Positions 15,852 to 23,065 of a DNA stretch of 41,548 bases are shown here, piece by piece. The stretch spans positions 1-41,548 of the forward strand of contig CAJQGX010000034.1 of NCBI GenBank assembly GCA_905478035.1, written 5' to 3'. Position numbers and translations under genes: made by a program. The notes below the pieces were generated by a model. That model saw only the letters and a program-made list of their open reading frames with translations, searched no databases and was not told where the DNA came from. The stretch's first letter is position 1. Each line of letters opens with the position of its first letter. This stretch comes from an uncultured SAR86 cluster bacterium (GTDB lineage Bacteria > Pseudomonadota > Gammaproteobacteria > Magnimaribacterales > D2472).

Positions 15852-17189
15852 CTATAAAATAATAAATGGAAATACTAATACAAGTATCAGAATAAATAAT
15901 TGTATTAAGATAAAAGGAACCACTCCTCGATATATCTCATAAGTTTTAATATTTTCATCAGCAACACCCCTCAAATAAAAGAGAGAAAATCCAAATGGAG
16001 GAGTTAGAAATGATGTTTGTAAATTAATTGCTAACAGTATTGCTAGCCAAACAGGATCGAAACCCATCATTAGTAATGGCGGAGCTACCAAAGGAACTAT
16101 CACATAACATATCTCTATAAAATCTAAGATAAATCCAAGTAAAAACACAAACAATAGTACAAAAATAAGAGCTGTATAAGGACCGCCTGGCAAAGAACCA
16201 AAAACAAGATCAATTAGTTCATCTCCTCCAACCCCTCTAAATATTAGCGAGAATATAGAAGCACCAATTAATATTGTAAAAATCATAGTTGTAACAATTG
16301 CAGTCTTTTGGCTAGCGTCTTGAATAAAAGCTAAATTGAATTTGCCATTTACCATCGCAATAATCAAAGCTCCCATAGCGCCAATAGCAGATGCCTCAGT
16401 TGGAGTGGCGATTCCTCCAATAATAGACCCTAACACTAGGATTATTAGAATAAGAGGAAGAGCAAGTGTTTTAAGGATTTCTGATAGTGGTGCATTCTTT
16501 GCATTTGGCTCAAACAAAATATCTGGATTTTTATGATTTTGGTAAAGGGTATAAAACAGGTAACCAAGACAAATCATTATGCCTGGAATGATAGCTCCAA
16601 CAAAAAGATCGCCAACAGTTACCGTTTTTTGAGAAAAAATTCCCATATTATTCTGTGCTCTTTGGTAGGCATTAGACATAACATCTCCAAGCAGAACAAG
16701 AGCTATCGAGGGAGGGATAATTTGACCAAGAGTTCCTGTTGAGGCAACAAGCCCTGATGAGAAATCTTTTTTATATCCTTGTTGAATGAGAACTGGCAAT
16801 GACATGAGTCCCATAGTTACAACTGTTGCACCAACAATACCGGTACTTGCAGCAAGAAGAGCTCCCACGACAATTATAGAAATGCTTAAGCCACCCCTAA
16901 TATTTTTAAATGCTAAGGCCATGTTTGCTAACATTTTTGCAGCAATTCCTGATCTTTCAAGAATGGTTCCCATAAAAATAAATAAAGGCACAGCAAGAAG
17001 GGTAACGTTATTCATAATCCCAAATATTCTTAACGGAATACTTTTTAAGATTGATTCATCAAATATCCCTAAAGGTATGCAGATCAGTGCAAACAAGATT
17101 GAAACTCCAGATAGAGTAAAAGCAACAGGATAACCAAGAAGCAATGCAGCGCAAATCAGCACTAATAACAATAAGGGTATTATTTCCAT
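15852..17189 (-). CDS. dctM: TRAP transporter large permease (DctM)
   Basis: The 445-aa protein is strongly hydrophobic with about 12 spans, the normal size for DctM. It has the LLGYPVAFTLSGVS start, AASTGIVGATVVTMG, and GQIIPPSIALVLLGD, the conserved Na+-coupling/elevator-domain loop. A C-terminal QTSFLTPPFGFSLFYLRGVA is also typical. The subunit uses a sodium gradient to import a carboxylate delivered by the DctP receptor. It starts 10 bases inside the dctQ gene, showing coupling. The receptor gene dctP is on the other strand, convergent across lipB-lipA. Confidence 0.95.
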   Translation of the reverse strand: MEIIPLLLLVLICAALLLGYPVAFTLSGVSILFALICIPLGIFDESILKSIPLRIFGIMNNVTLLAVPLFIFMGTILERSGIAAKMLANMALAFKNIRGGLSISIIVVGALLAASTGIVGATVVTMGLMSLPVLIQQGYKKDFSSGLVASTGTLGQIIPPSIALVLLGDVMSNAYQRAQNNMGIFSQKTVTVGDLFVGAIIPGIMICLGYLFYTLYQNHKNPDILFEPNAKNAPLSEILKTLALPLILIILVLGSIIGGIATPTEASAIGAMGALIIAMVNGKFNLAFIQDASQKTAIVTTMIFTILIGASIFSLIFRGVGGDELIDLVFGSLPGGPYTALIFVLLFVFLLGFILDFIEICYVIVPLVAPPLLMMGFDPVWLAILLAINLQTSFLTPPFGFSLFYLRGVADENIKTYEIYRGVVPFILIQLFILILVLVFPFIIL

Positions 17190-17644
17190 TTTATCTTAAT
17201 TAATTGATTTATAAGTGCAGCTAAAAGAGTAATAGGAAAAAGGAGCAAAAATGTTTTTTGAACGTAAACATAATTAAGACCACCTGCTTCTGTTGATATT
17301 TCTTGCATACCCCATGAGGCATCAATAACTTCTATAGAGTATATAAATATCACAATGGTTACTGGCAGCAAAAATATCAGACCAAAGATAATATTTATTG
17401 CATTCTTATATCTTGGAGATGATTCTCTGTAAAATATATCTACTCTTACATGCTCATCTTCATTAAAAACATATCCTGCACATCCCAGGAATACAAGAGC
17501 ATGAAAGTACATCACCAATTCTTGTAAATCTGTTCTCCCAACCCCAAAAAAATATCTACTAATAATAACTATTATCATTAGTACAACCATTACCGGTATG
17601 AGATACGAAATTTTTTTGCCTATAAAATTTATATACTTTTCCAT
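17180..17644 (-). CDS. dctQ: TRAP transporter small permease (DctQ)
   Basis: The 154-aa protein has four hydrophobic spans (about 11-30, 45-62, 84-106 and 129-148) and the DctQ marks RTDLQELVMYFHALVFLG and the VRVDIFY motif after the second span. It forms the membrane complex with DctM. Length and position immediately upstream of dctM fit the family. It shares a 45-bp divergent gap with yaaA. Confidence 0.92.
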   Translation of the reverse strand: MEKYINFIGKKISYLIPVMVVLMIIVIISRYFFGVGRTDLQELVMYFHALVFLGCAGYVFNEDEHVRVDIFYRESSPRYKNAINIIFGLIFLLPVTIVIFIYSIEVIDASWGMQEISTEAGGLNYVYVQKTFLLLFPITLLAALINQLIKIKWK

Positions 17645-17676
17645 AAGTTTAATTAGAAGTATTTTGTATATTTAGT

Positions 17677-17682
17677 TAGAAT
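17677..17682 (+). promoter_or_regulatory. candidate -10 element of yaaA
   Basis: TAGAAT at 17677-17682 ends 7 bases before the yaaA ATG (17690), with a weak TTAGAA at 17653-17658 as possible -35 (18-bp spacer). There is no Shine-Dalgarno sequence. If used, it would give a leaderless transcript. Confidence 0.35.
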
Positions 17683-17689
17683 AATTATC

Positions 17690-18457
17690 ATGTTAATAGT
17701 TTTATCCCCAGCAAAAACACTTGATTACACTGTTGATCCTAAAAGCAATCATACTGCACCGCAGTTTTTAAGCCAATCATCTAGTCTCATCAAGACCTTA
17801 AAAGAAAAAGAACCCAAAGACATAGCAAGCCTTATGGGGCTAAGTGATAAATTAGCAACTCTAAATTTTGATAGATATCAGTCATGGAAGGCAGCTAAAA
17901 CTGTATCTAATGAAGCCAAGCCATCTATGCTAGTTTTTAAGGGAGATGTATACCAAGGGCTAGAGGCAGAAAGTTTTAATACTAAACAATTAAAATTTGC
18001 TCAAAAACACTTAAGAATTTTATCTGGTTTATATGGAATTCTTCGTCCAATGGATGTTATTAAGCCTTACAGATTAGAAATGGGAACAAAACTCACAACT
18101 TCAAAAGGAAAAAATCTATATGAATTTTGGGGTAATAAAATTCAAAATAATGTATTGGATGATCTCAGTTCTCAAAAATCAGATTTATTAATAAATCTTG
18201 CATCCAAGGAATATTTTAGTGTTCTTGGTAAGATGCCTGATTATATAAATGTTGTTTCACCTGTGTTTAAAGATTTTAAAAATGGAAAACATAAAATAAT
18301 TAGTTTCTATGCAAAAAGAGCTCGAGGTCTAATGGCTAAATGGATTATCGAACAAAATATTAAAGATTTTGAGAAACTATCTGAGTTTAACTTAGATGGT
18401 TACTATTATTCAAAAGCTGACTCTTCTGCAACAGAGCCAGTTTTCTTAAGAGATTAA
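17690..18457 (+). CDS. yaaA: YaaA/DUF328 peroxide-stress protein
   Basis: The 255-aa protein begins MLIVLSPAKTLDY, the diagnostic N-terminus of YaaA (UPF0246/DUF328). Further family blocks are FKGDVYQGLEA, LRILSGLYGILRPMDVIKPYRLEMG, and INLASKEYF. In E. coli YaaA lowers intracellular free iron and limits DNA damage under hydrogen peroxide, and the fold binds DNA. Length matches the family (about 258). It is a single gene between divergent dctQM and a convergent isomerase gene. Confidence 0.95.
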   Translation: MLIVLSPAKTLDYTVDPKSNHTAPQFLSQSSSLIKTLKEKEPKDIASLMGLSDKLATLNFDRYQSWKAAKTVSNEAKPSMLVFKGDVYQGLEAESFNTKQLKFAQKHLRILSGLYGILRPMDVIKPYRLEMGTKLTTSKGKNLYEFWGNKIQNNVLDDLSSQKSDLLINLASKEYFSVLGKMPDYINVVSPVFKDFKNGKHKIISFYAKRARGLMAKWIIEQNIKDFEKLSEFNLDGYYYSKADSSATEPVFLRD

Positions 18458-18463
18458 TCAATA

Positions 18464-19327
18464 CTAAATTAAGCCTTCTTTTTCCCAGAAAGACTTTTTA
18501 GGTTCCAAGTCTTCAAAGTCGCCATTAGTTTTATTCATATAAGATGCCATAGCCTCTTGCATATCTTTTCCACTAATAAGACTAGCATTCCAAGTAGCAT
18601 GAAATTCTAATGCATCTCTAACTGAGTGATCTCTTGCATAGTTAATTTGCTTTTTAATTACTCTAGTAACCAGAGGAGACTTACTGGCAATATTTTTAGC
18701 AACTTTTTGAACTTCCTCATGAAGAATATCCTCAGATGTAAATACTTCATTTACCAAGCCAAGTGATTTTGCTTCAGCTGAGTCAAACTTCCTTCCAGTA
18801 AATGCCAACTCTCTAAGGCTAGCTAGTGGAATAAGAGAAGGTAGTCTTTGCAGAGTTCCTACATCTGCTGCTATGCCAATATCTACTTCTGCAATTTTAA
18901 AGAATGCATTTTCTGAGCAATACCTCATATCACAAGCAGCAACCATGTCTATTGCCCCTCCAACACAGGCGCCATGTATTGAAGCTATCGTTGGCATTCT
19001 GCATTCTTCTAATGCTGTAAATGCATCTTGAAGCTCTAGAACTTCATGATAAAAAACTTCTCTTTGTCTTGCAGGATCCACTTCTTTATCAGATTTTTTA
19101 GGTGGAACAAAGGTAGAAAGATCCATACCAGCACTAAAGTGCTTGCCTTGACCTGATAATACAATGACTCTAGCGTCAGAGTTTTTGTCTATTTCTTTGA
19201 TTATGTCAGGGAGCTCTTTCCAAAAAACTCTTATCATGGAATTTAGTTGGTCAGGCCTATTCATAGAGATATTGGCAACGCCATTCTCTATAGTTACGTC
19301 AAAACAAGTTGCCTTATTCACTTTCAA
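18464..19327 (-). CDS. enoyl-CoA hydratase/isomerase family, dienoyl-CoA isomerase type
   Basis: The 287-aa crotonase-fold protein has the oxyanion-hole segments HFSAGMDLS (63-71) and ASIHGACVGGAIDMVAACD. Acidic residues Asp127, Glu147 and Asp155 (in AIDM, EVDIGIAADVGTLQRLP) have exactly the spacing of Asp176/Glu196/Asp204 of rat delta3,5-delta2,4-dienoyl-CoA isomerase (ECH1), and the EVDxGxAADVGTLQRLP wording is typical of that enzyme. It would act in beta-oxidation of unsaturated fatty acids with odd-position double bonds. The last 14 bases of the upstream small gene overlap its start, so both are probably co-transcribed. No other beta-oxidation gene is in the window. Confidence 0.85.
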   Translation of the reverse strand: MKVNKATCFDVTIENGVANISMNRPDQLNSMIRVFWKELPDIIKEIDKNSDARVIVLSGQGKHFSAGMDLSTFVPPKKSDKEVDPARQREVFYHEVLELQDAFTALEECRMPTIASIHGACVGGAIDMVAACDMRYCSENAFFKIAEVDIGIAADVGTLQRLPSLIPLASLRELAFTGRKFDSAEAKSLGLVNEVFTSEDILHEEVQKVAKNIASKSPLVTRVIKKQINYARDHSVRDALEFHATWNASLISGKDMQEAMASYMNKTNGDFEDLEPKKSFWEKEGLI

Positions 19328-19475
19328 CCAACTTTATGGAATCATCAACAATAGTTCGCATTTTTTCTACATGCTCGAATGTTTTGTGATGTGACAATAC
19401 GACTTTCCTTTCTTCACTTAAAAGAACAAACATTTTTTTTAATTGATTTAAATTGTCTAATAGTTCATTGCTCAT
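19314..19475 (-). CDS. small helical protein, 53 aa, unknown
   Basis: From the ATG at 19475 the product is MSNELLDNLNQLKKM onward to a Glu end, an amphipathic helix or coiled coil with leucine/charged pattern and no membrane span. An in-frame ATG at 19505 would add ten Asn-rich residues but lies upstream of the minus-strand -10 candidate and has no ribosome-binding site. I prefer 19475, which has GAGAAT upstream. The gene overlaps the isomerase start by 14 bp. I do not recognise the family. Confidence 0.5.
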   Translation of the reverse strand: MSNELLDNLNQLKKMFVLLSEERKVVLSHHKTFEHVEKMRTIVDDSIKLVESE

Positions 19476-19500
19476 ATTATTATTCTCTAAATTATTTATA

Positions 19501-19514
19501 AGCATTATAATGCT
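19501..19514. promoter_or_regulatory. palindromic divergent promoter/operator candidate
   Basis: AGCATTATAATGCT is a perfect 14-bp palindrome between the minus-strand small gene/isomerase operon and the plus-strand acid phosphatase gene. It contains TATAAT on both strands (19506-19511 plus, 19504-19509 minus). The plus start codon (19523) lies 11 bases after its -10, the preferred minus start (19475) about 28 bases after its own. It may be a bidirectional promoter, an operator, or both. The -35 regions are weak. Confidence 0.45.
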
Positions 19515-19522
19515 GTTAATCT

Positions 19523-20368
19523 ATGAAATCATTAAATCAACTACATTTATGTGCAGCCTTAAGTATTTTAATGGCGCATTACATTAATTCGTCTGAAACA
19601 GCTATAGACAGGTCTCTTCAAGAACAGACTATGCTTTCTGTCTTGTATGCCCAATCCTCAACGGAATATGCCGCAAACTCTATTCAAACATATGCAAATG
19701 CCTCAATGCTTCTTGATGATGCTATTGCAGACAAAAATTGGTCTGCTGCACTTGAGCAGTCAGGTGAGTATTCATCTAAACCAATGGCAATAATCTTAGA
19801 TGTAGATGAAACCGTTCTAGACAATGTGGCATTCCAAGCAAGATCTATACTCTCAGGGCTTTCGTATCCGAATGGTTGGATTGAATGGGGGCTTGAAGCC
19901 ACTGCTAAGCCAGTTCCTGGAGTATCTAGCTTTCTTGAAAATGCATCAGATAAAGGCATAAAAATTTTCTATGTAACTAACAGAGTTGCAGAACTAGAGG
20001 AGGCAACAAGAACCAATATTAAAAACTTAGGCCTTCCTTTTGATGATGATAGAGATGTCTTATTGATGAGAGACGAAAATGGATGGACCTCTGACAAGGT
20101 TTCAAGAAGAGCTCTTGTTGCTGAAGACTATAGAATTCTGATGTTAGTAGGAGATCAGCTAACAGACTTTATTTCTTTGGAGGAAGCAGCAACAGATATT
20201 AATACTCGAAGAGATCTAGCTGAAAAGTACTCTGATATGTGGGGAAAAAAATGGTTTATGTTAACCAATCCCATGTATGGTAAATGGGAAGGAGCCATTT
20301 ACGGGAACAAGTATCCTGATACAAAAGAAGAAATAATGGAAATGAGATTGAACGCGCTTAAGCCATAA
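19523..20368 (+). CDS. HAD IIIB acid phosphatase / 5'-nucleotidase, e(P4) type
   Basis: The 281-aa protein has the class C acid phosphatase layout: a hydrophobic N-terminal export region (about 8-21), a helical region SVLYAQSSTEYAA, motif I ILDVDETVLDN with nucleophile Asp93 and Asp95, motif II FYVTNR, and motif IV VGDQLTDF. WFMLTNPMYGKWE near the C-terminus is the family's end signature. Such enzymes are secreted or outer-membrane lipoproteins that remove phosphate from nucleotides such as NMN and AMP. Here no convincing lipobox is seen, only Cys10 early in the hydrophobic stretch, so it may be periplasmic. It is followed after three bases by an alkaline phosphatase gene, so the two form a phosphate or nucleotide-scavenging unit. 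Confidence 0.88.
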   Translation: MKSLNQLHLCAALSILMAHYINSSETAIDRSLQEQTMLSVLYAQSSTEYAANSIQTYANASMLLDDAIADKNWSAALEQSGEYSSKPMAIILDVDETVLDNVAFQARSILSGLSYPNGWIEWGLEATAKPVPGVSSFLENASDKGIKIFYVTNRVAELEEATRTNIKNLGLPFDDDRDVLLMRDENGWTSDKVSRRALVAEDYRILMLVGDQLTDFISLEEAATDINTRRDLAEKYSDMWGKKWFMLTNPMYGKWEGAIYGNKYPDTKEEIMEMRLNALKP

Positions 20369-20371
20369 TAT

Positions 20372-21541
20372 ATGAAAAAGTTTGTTCCTTATTTTTTACT
20401 TATAATCATTTTAGGGTGCTTAATATCTTTATTATCAAATCAAAGTAAATCAAAAATAGAGTACATAGAAATAGGAAATGAAGGCACTAAGTCTATTGAA
20501 ACAGTAGTATTTTCTAAAGATAAAAAGCCAAAAAATATTATTCTTCTTATCGGCGATGGAACTGGTTTAAATCAAATAACTCTTTCAAGAATTGCAATAG
20601 GCGGTGTTAATCATAGATTAGCTATAGATCAAATGCCTTTTCATGGAACATCACTAACCCACTCTTATAACAGCATCTACACTGACTCTGCTGCTGCAGC
20701 TTCTGCTTGGGCAACAGGAATAAAGACTAAAAATAAATTTCTTTCAATAACACACGATAAGAAAATTGTTCCTTCAATTCCAGAGATAATCCAAAATAAA
20801 GGTTATATATCTGGTTTAGTAGCCACATCATCTATTACTCATGCTACACCTGCTGCCTTTTATTCCCATATAGACTCAAGATACAAGGAAGAAGAAATTG
20901 CCAATCAGCTGCTTGAATCCCCTATTAAAATTTCTCTTGGAGGAGGCACAAAGTTTTTCAATATTGAAAAAGTAAAAGAAAATAATTTATTAATTACCGA
21001 TATAAAGGACCTTTCTACTGAAAACTTTCTAGATTCAGAAAGAGTTCTTGGTTTATTTGATGAGGATGGAATTAATCGATCTCCTGCAAAGCCAACTCAA
21101 TTACAGATGACAAAAACAGCTTTAGAATTCTTATCTTTTAAATCAGATGAAGATTCCTGCAATGGATTTTTCCTGATGAGTGAGGGTAGTCAGATTGACT
21201 GGGCAGCCCATGACAATGATGCAATTACAATGATTACAGAATTTATAGACTTTGATAAAACAATTGCAATGGCTATGGATTTTGTAACAGCAGACAAAGA
21301 AACTCTGTTAATCATAACTGCTGACCATGAAACTGGTGGACTTCAAATACTTGGAGATAAAGAAGGAATGGTTAAAGTTCAATGGGGTACAGGCAGGCAT
21401 ACCTCAATACCTGTTGGGGTCTATGCTTATGGTCCTGGAGCTCATTCATTTACAGGGCTCATGGATAATACAGATATCCATACACTAATTTTAGATGCTA
21501 TTGATGCATCAAATATTGAACCATCAGTCTGCTCTGATTAA
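20372..21541 (+). CDS. alkaline phosphatase, PhoA-superfamily
   Basis: The 389-aa enzyme has the full alkaline phosphatase site: Asp62 in IGDGTGLNQ, nucleophile Ser106 in TDSAAAASAWATG, THATPAAFYSH, SEGSQIDWAAHDND with Glu, Asp (+5) and His (+9) as zinc ligands, ADHETGG, and a final RHTSIPVGVYAYGPGAH. The N-terminus (residues 1-22) is hydrophobic; ILGC at 13-16 could be a lipobox, but the following residues stay hydrophobic, so an uncleaved anchor is also possible. The enzyme hydrolyses phosphomonoesters in the periplasm. No PhoB box was recognised upstream, and the gene is coupled to the acid phosphatase. Its 3' end overlaps the opposing HAD gene by 18 bp. Confidence 0.92.
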   Translation: MKKFVPYFLLIIILGCLISLLSNQSKSKIEYIEIGNEGTKSIETVVFSKDKKPKNIILLIGDGTGLNQITLSRIAIGGVNHRLAIDQMPFHGTSLTHSYNSIYTDSAAAASAWATGIKTKNKFLSITHDKKIVPSIPEIIQNKGYISGLVATSSITHATPAAFYSHIDSRYKEEEIANQLLESPIKISLGGGTKFFNIEKVKENNLLITDIKDLSTENFLDSERVLGLFDEDGINRSPAKPTQLQMTKTALEFLSFKSDEDSCNGFFLMSEGSQIDWAAHDNDAITMITEFIDFDKTIAMAMDFVTADKETLLIITADHETGGLQILGDKEGMVKVQWGTGRHTSIPVGVYAYGPGAHSFTGLMDNTDIHTLILDAIDASNIEPSVCSD

Positions 21542-22198
21542 ATCAACTAGCTTTCTGATTTGATACTCAGATTTTGATTCATAAATCACACTGTCATTAT
21601 TAGTTGGCTCTGTGATGTGAACAGAGTATTTAATGCCATAGTCGATTGCTGAATTAACGATACTGATATTGTCATCAAAAAATATAGATTCCGATGCCAA
21701 GACATTAAGTTGGTTGAAAGCTATGGTCCAAAATTTCTGATCTTCTTTAATAACTCCTAGGTCAACACTTGATATCCAATCATCAGCATAATTAAGTAAA
21801 GAAACTTGAGAAGATTTAACTTTTAACAATCTCGAATCACAATTAGTAAGAAAAAAAATCTTTTTATTTAAAGATGACATAAATTTAAGAGCTGCTTCTG
21901 CACCTTCTATAAATTTTACATAAGACTTATTTTGTTCAGCCAGAGAAATAAGATCTACATCGTACTTATCTTCCCAAAACTTAAGCTCATACCATGGAAG
22001 GGTTCCATACAGCTGCTTAGAAGTTTTATAAATGTCTTCCTTTGCTGTCTCTAAAGAAATATCTTTTTTTGCTGCAACCGCAGCAGGAAGCCACTCCCCC
22101 CAAAATAAGTTATCAAAATTCTGATCTAAAATAACCCCATCTATATCAAGTAATATGCATGTTGATTCTGCTAAGATACTTTTATGAAAATTACTCAT
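21524..22198 (-). CDS. HAD-superfamily hydrolase, YrfG-like (GMP/IMP nucleotidase)
   Basis: The 224-aa protein has HAD motif I LLDIDGVILD with Asp18 and Asp20, motif II FFLTNC, motif III Lys in VIKEDQKFW, and motif IV IFFDDN. After motif I, FDNLFWGEWLP and a WY...FW stretch match YrfG of E. coli, a purine 5'-nucleotidase acting on GMP and IMP. No signal peptide is seen, so it is cytosolic. The 3' end overlaps the alkaline phosphatase gene by 18 bp, and its start overlaps the divergent cysQ start by 15 bp, so its promoter must lie inside cysQ. Confidence 0.8.
   Translation of the reverse strand: MSNFHKSILAESTCILLDIDGVILDQNFDNLFWGEWLPAAVAAKKDISLETAKEDIYKTSKQLYGTLPWYELKFWEDKYDVDLISLAEQNKSYVKFIEGAEAALKFMSSLNKKIFFLTNCDSRLLKVKSSQVSLLNYADDWISSVDLGVIKEDQKFWTIAFNQLNVLASESIFFDDNISIVNSAIDYGIKYSVHITEPTNNDSVIYESKSEYQIRKLVDLIRAD
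22172..22177 (+). promoter_or_regulatory. candidate -10 element of cysQ
   Basis: TAAGAT at 22172-22177 ends six bases before the cysQ ATG and lies within the coding sequence of the divergent HAD gene. There is no Shine-Dalgarno sequence and no clear -35. The geometry matches other candidate leaderless starts in the window. Confidence 0.3.
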
Positions 22199-23008
22199 GA
22201 GCTTTTATCTAGTATTTTAAACCCAATAACTGAAACTGTCAGGATTGCATCAGATGCGATCATGGAAGTTTATAAAAAAGATACATTCAATCAAGAAATT
22301 AAATCAGACGGATCGCCAGTAACAGAAGCAGACAATGCAGCTAATAAAATTATCATAGATGCATTAAATAAAATTACACCTCAGATACCAGTATTATCTG
22401 AGGAAACGTATCATAAGGACCAAAAGAATTTTGATATCCCTTATTGGCTTGTAGATCCTCTTGATGGAACAAGAGAGTTCATTAATAAATCAAAGGAATT
22501 TACTGTAAATATTGCCTTAATTGAAGATGGGTCTGCTATCTTTGGTATTGTTGGTGCGCCTGCAACATCTAATGTATGGCATGGTTCTATTTATGATAGT
22601 GATAAGAATTTATCAGGTACATCCGATGCCGAGATAAATACATTAAGAATAGTTATGAGTAAAAGTCATCAAACAGATGCAGATAGAAACCTTCTGAGCC
22701 TATTTAAAAGCTTAAATATTGACTATGAAGTTGTTGAGAAGGGAAGCTCATTAAAACTTTGCGCTTTAGCTGACAATCAAGCTGATATATACCCAAGGTT
22801 TGGACCCACATCGGAATGGGATATTGCTGCAGGAAATGCAGTCTTATCGGGTTCTGGGGGAATAGTTAGTTTATTAAGTTCTGGAAAGCCTCTCCCATAC
22901 AATAAAGAGGATACTATATTAAATAGTCCATTTATTGCATGCAGGAATCAAGACATTCATGACAGGTTTTTCCCAATTCTAAGCGAATATCATAAAAAAT
23001 TGGTATAA
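22184..23008 (+). CDS. cysQ: 3'(2'),5'-bisphosphate nucleotidase (CysQ)
   Basis: The 274-aa inositol-monophosphatase-fold enzyme has SPVTEADNAAN (44-54), PVLSEE (69-74), and WLVDPLDGTREFI (88-100) with metal ligands Asp91 and Asp94, followed by FTVNIALIEDG and PRFGPTSEWDIAAG. This is the CysQ pattern. It removes 3'-phosphoadenosine 5'-phosphate, the by-product of PAPS reduction and of phosphopantetheinyl transfer, and needs Mg2+. It is cytosolic. Its start lies inside the divergent HAD gene. It precedes rpoH by 57 bp. Confidence 0.93.
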   Translation: MKITHELLSSILNPITETVRIASDAIMEVYKKDTFNQEIKSDGSPVTEADNAANKIIIDALNKITPQIPVLSEETYHKDQKNFDIPYWLVDPLDGTREFINKSKEFTVNIALIEDGSAIFGIVGAPATSNVWHGSIYDSDKNLSGTSDAEINTLRIVMSKSHQTDADRNLLSLFKSLNIDYEVVEKGSSLKLCALADNQADIYPRFGPTSEWDIAAGNAVLSGSGGIVSLLSSGKPLPYNKEDTILNSPFIACRNQDIHDRFFPILSEYHKKLV

Positions 23009-23017
23009 TTCACTGCT

Positions 23018-23043
23018 ATACATTAATTTATAATATAATGTAT
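23018..23043 (+). promoter_or_regulatory. rpoH upstream region with inverted repeat and tandem -10 boxes
   Basis: ATACATTA (23018-23025) and TAATGTAT (23036-23043) form a perfect 8-bp inverted repeat with a 10-bp spacer. Two overlapping TATAAT hexamers (23029-23034 and 23034-23039) lie within and across its right arm, and another is at 23004-23009. A transcript from the tandem boxes would have a leader of about 20 nt without a Shine-Dalgarno sequence. The repeat may be an operator for a dimeric regulator. -35 sequences are poor. Confidence 0.4.
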
Positions 23044-23065
23044 TATACTAAAAACTTATAATAAT

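Noticed and set aside
16786-17133. 115-codon plus-strand open frame
   Set aside because: Antisense to dctM within a conserved membrane protein; the peptide is a mirror of hydrophobic codons.
19476-19505. Upstream ATG for the 53-aa gene before the isomerase
   Set aside because: It lies at or before the likely transcription start and encodes an Asn-rich extension without a ribosome-binding site.
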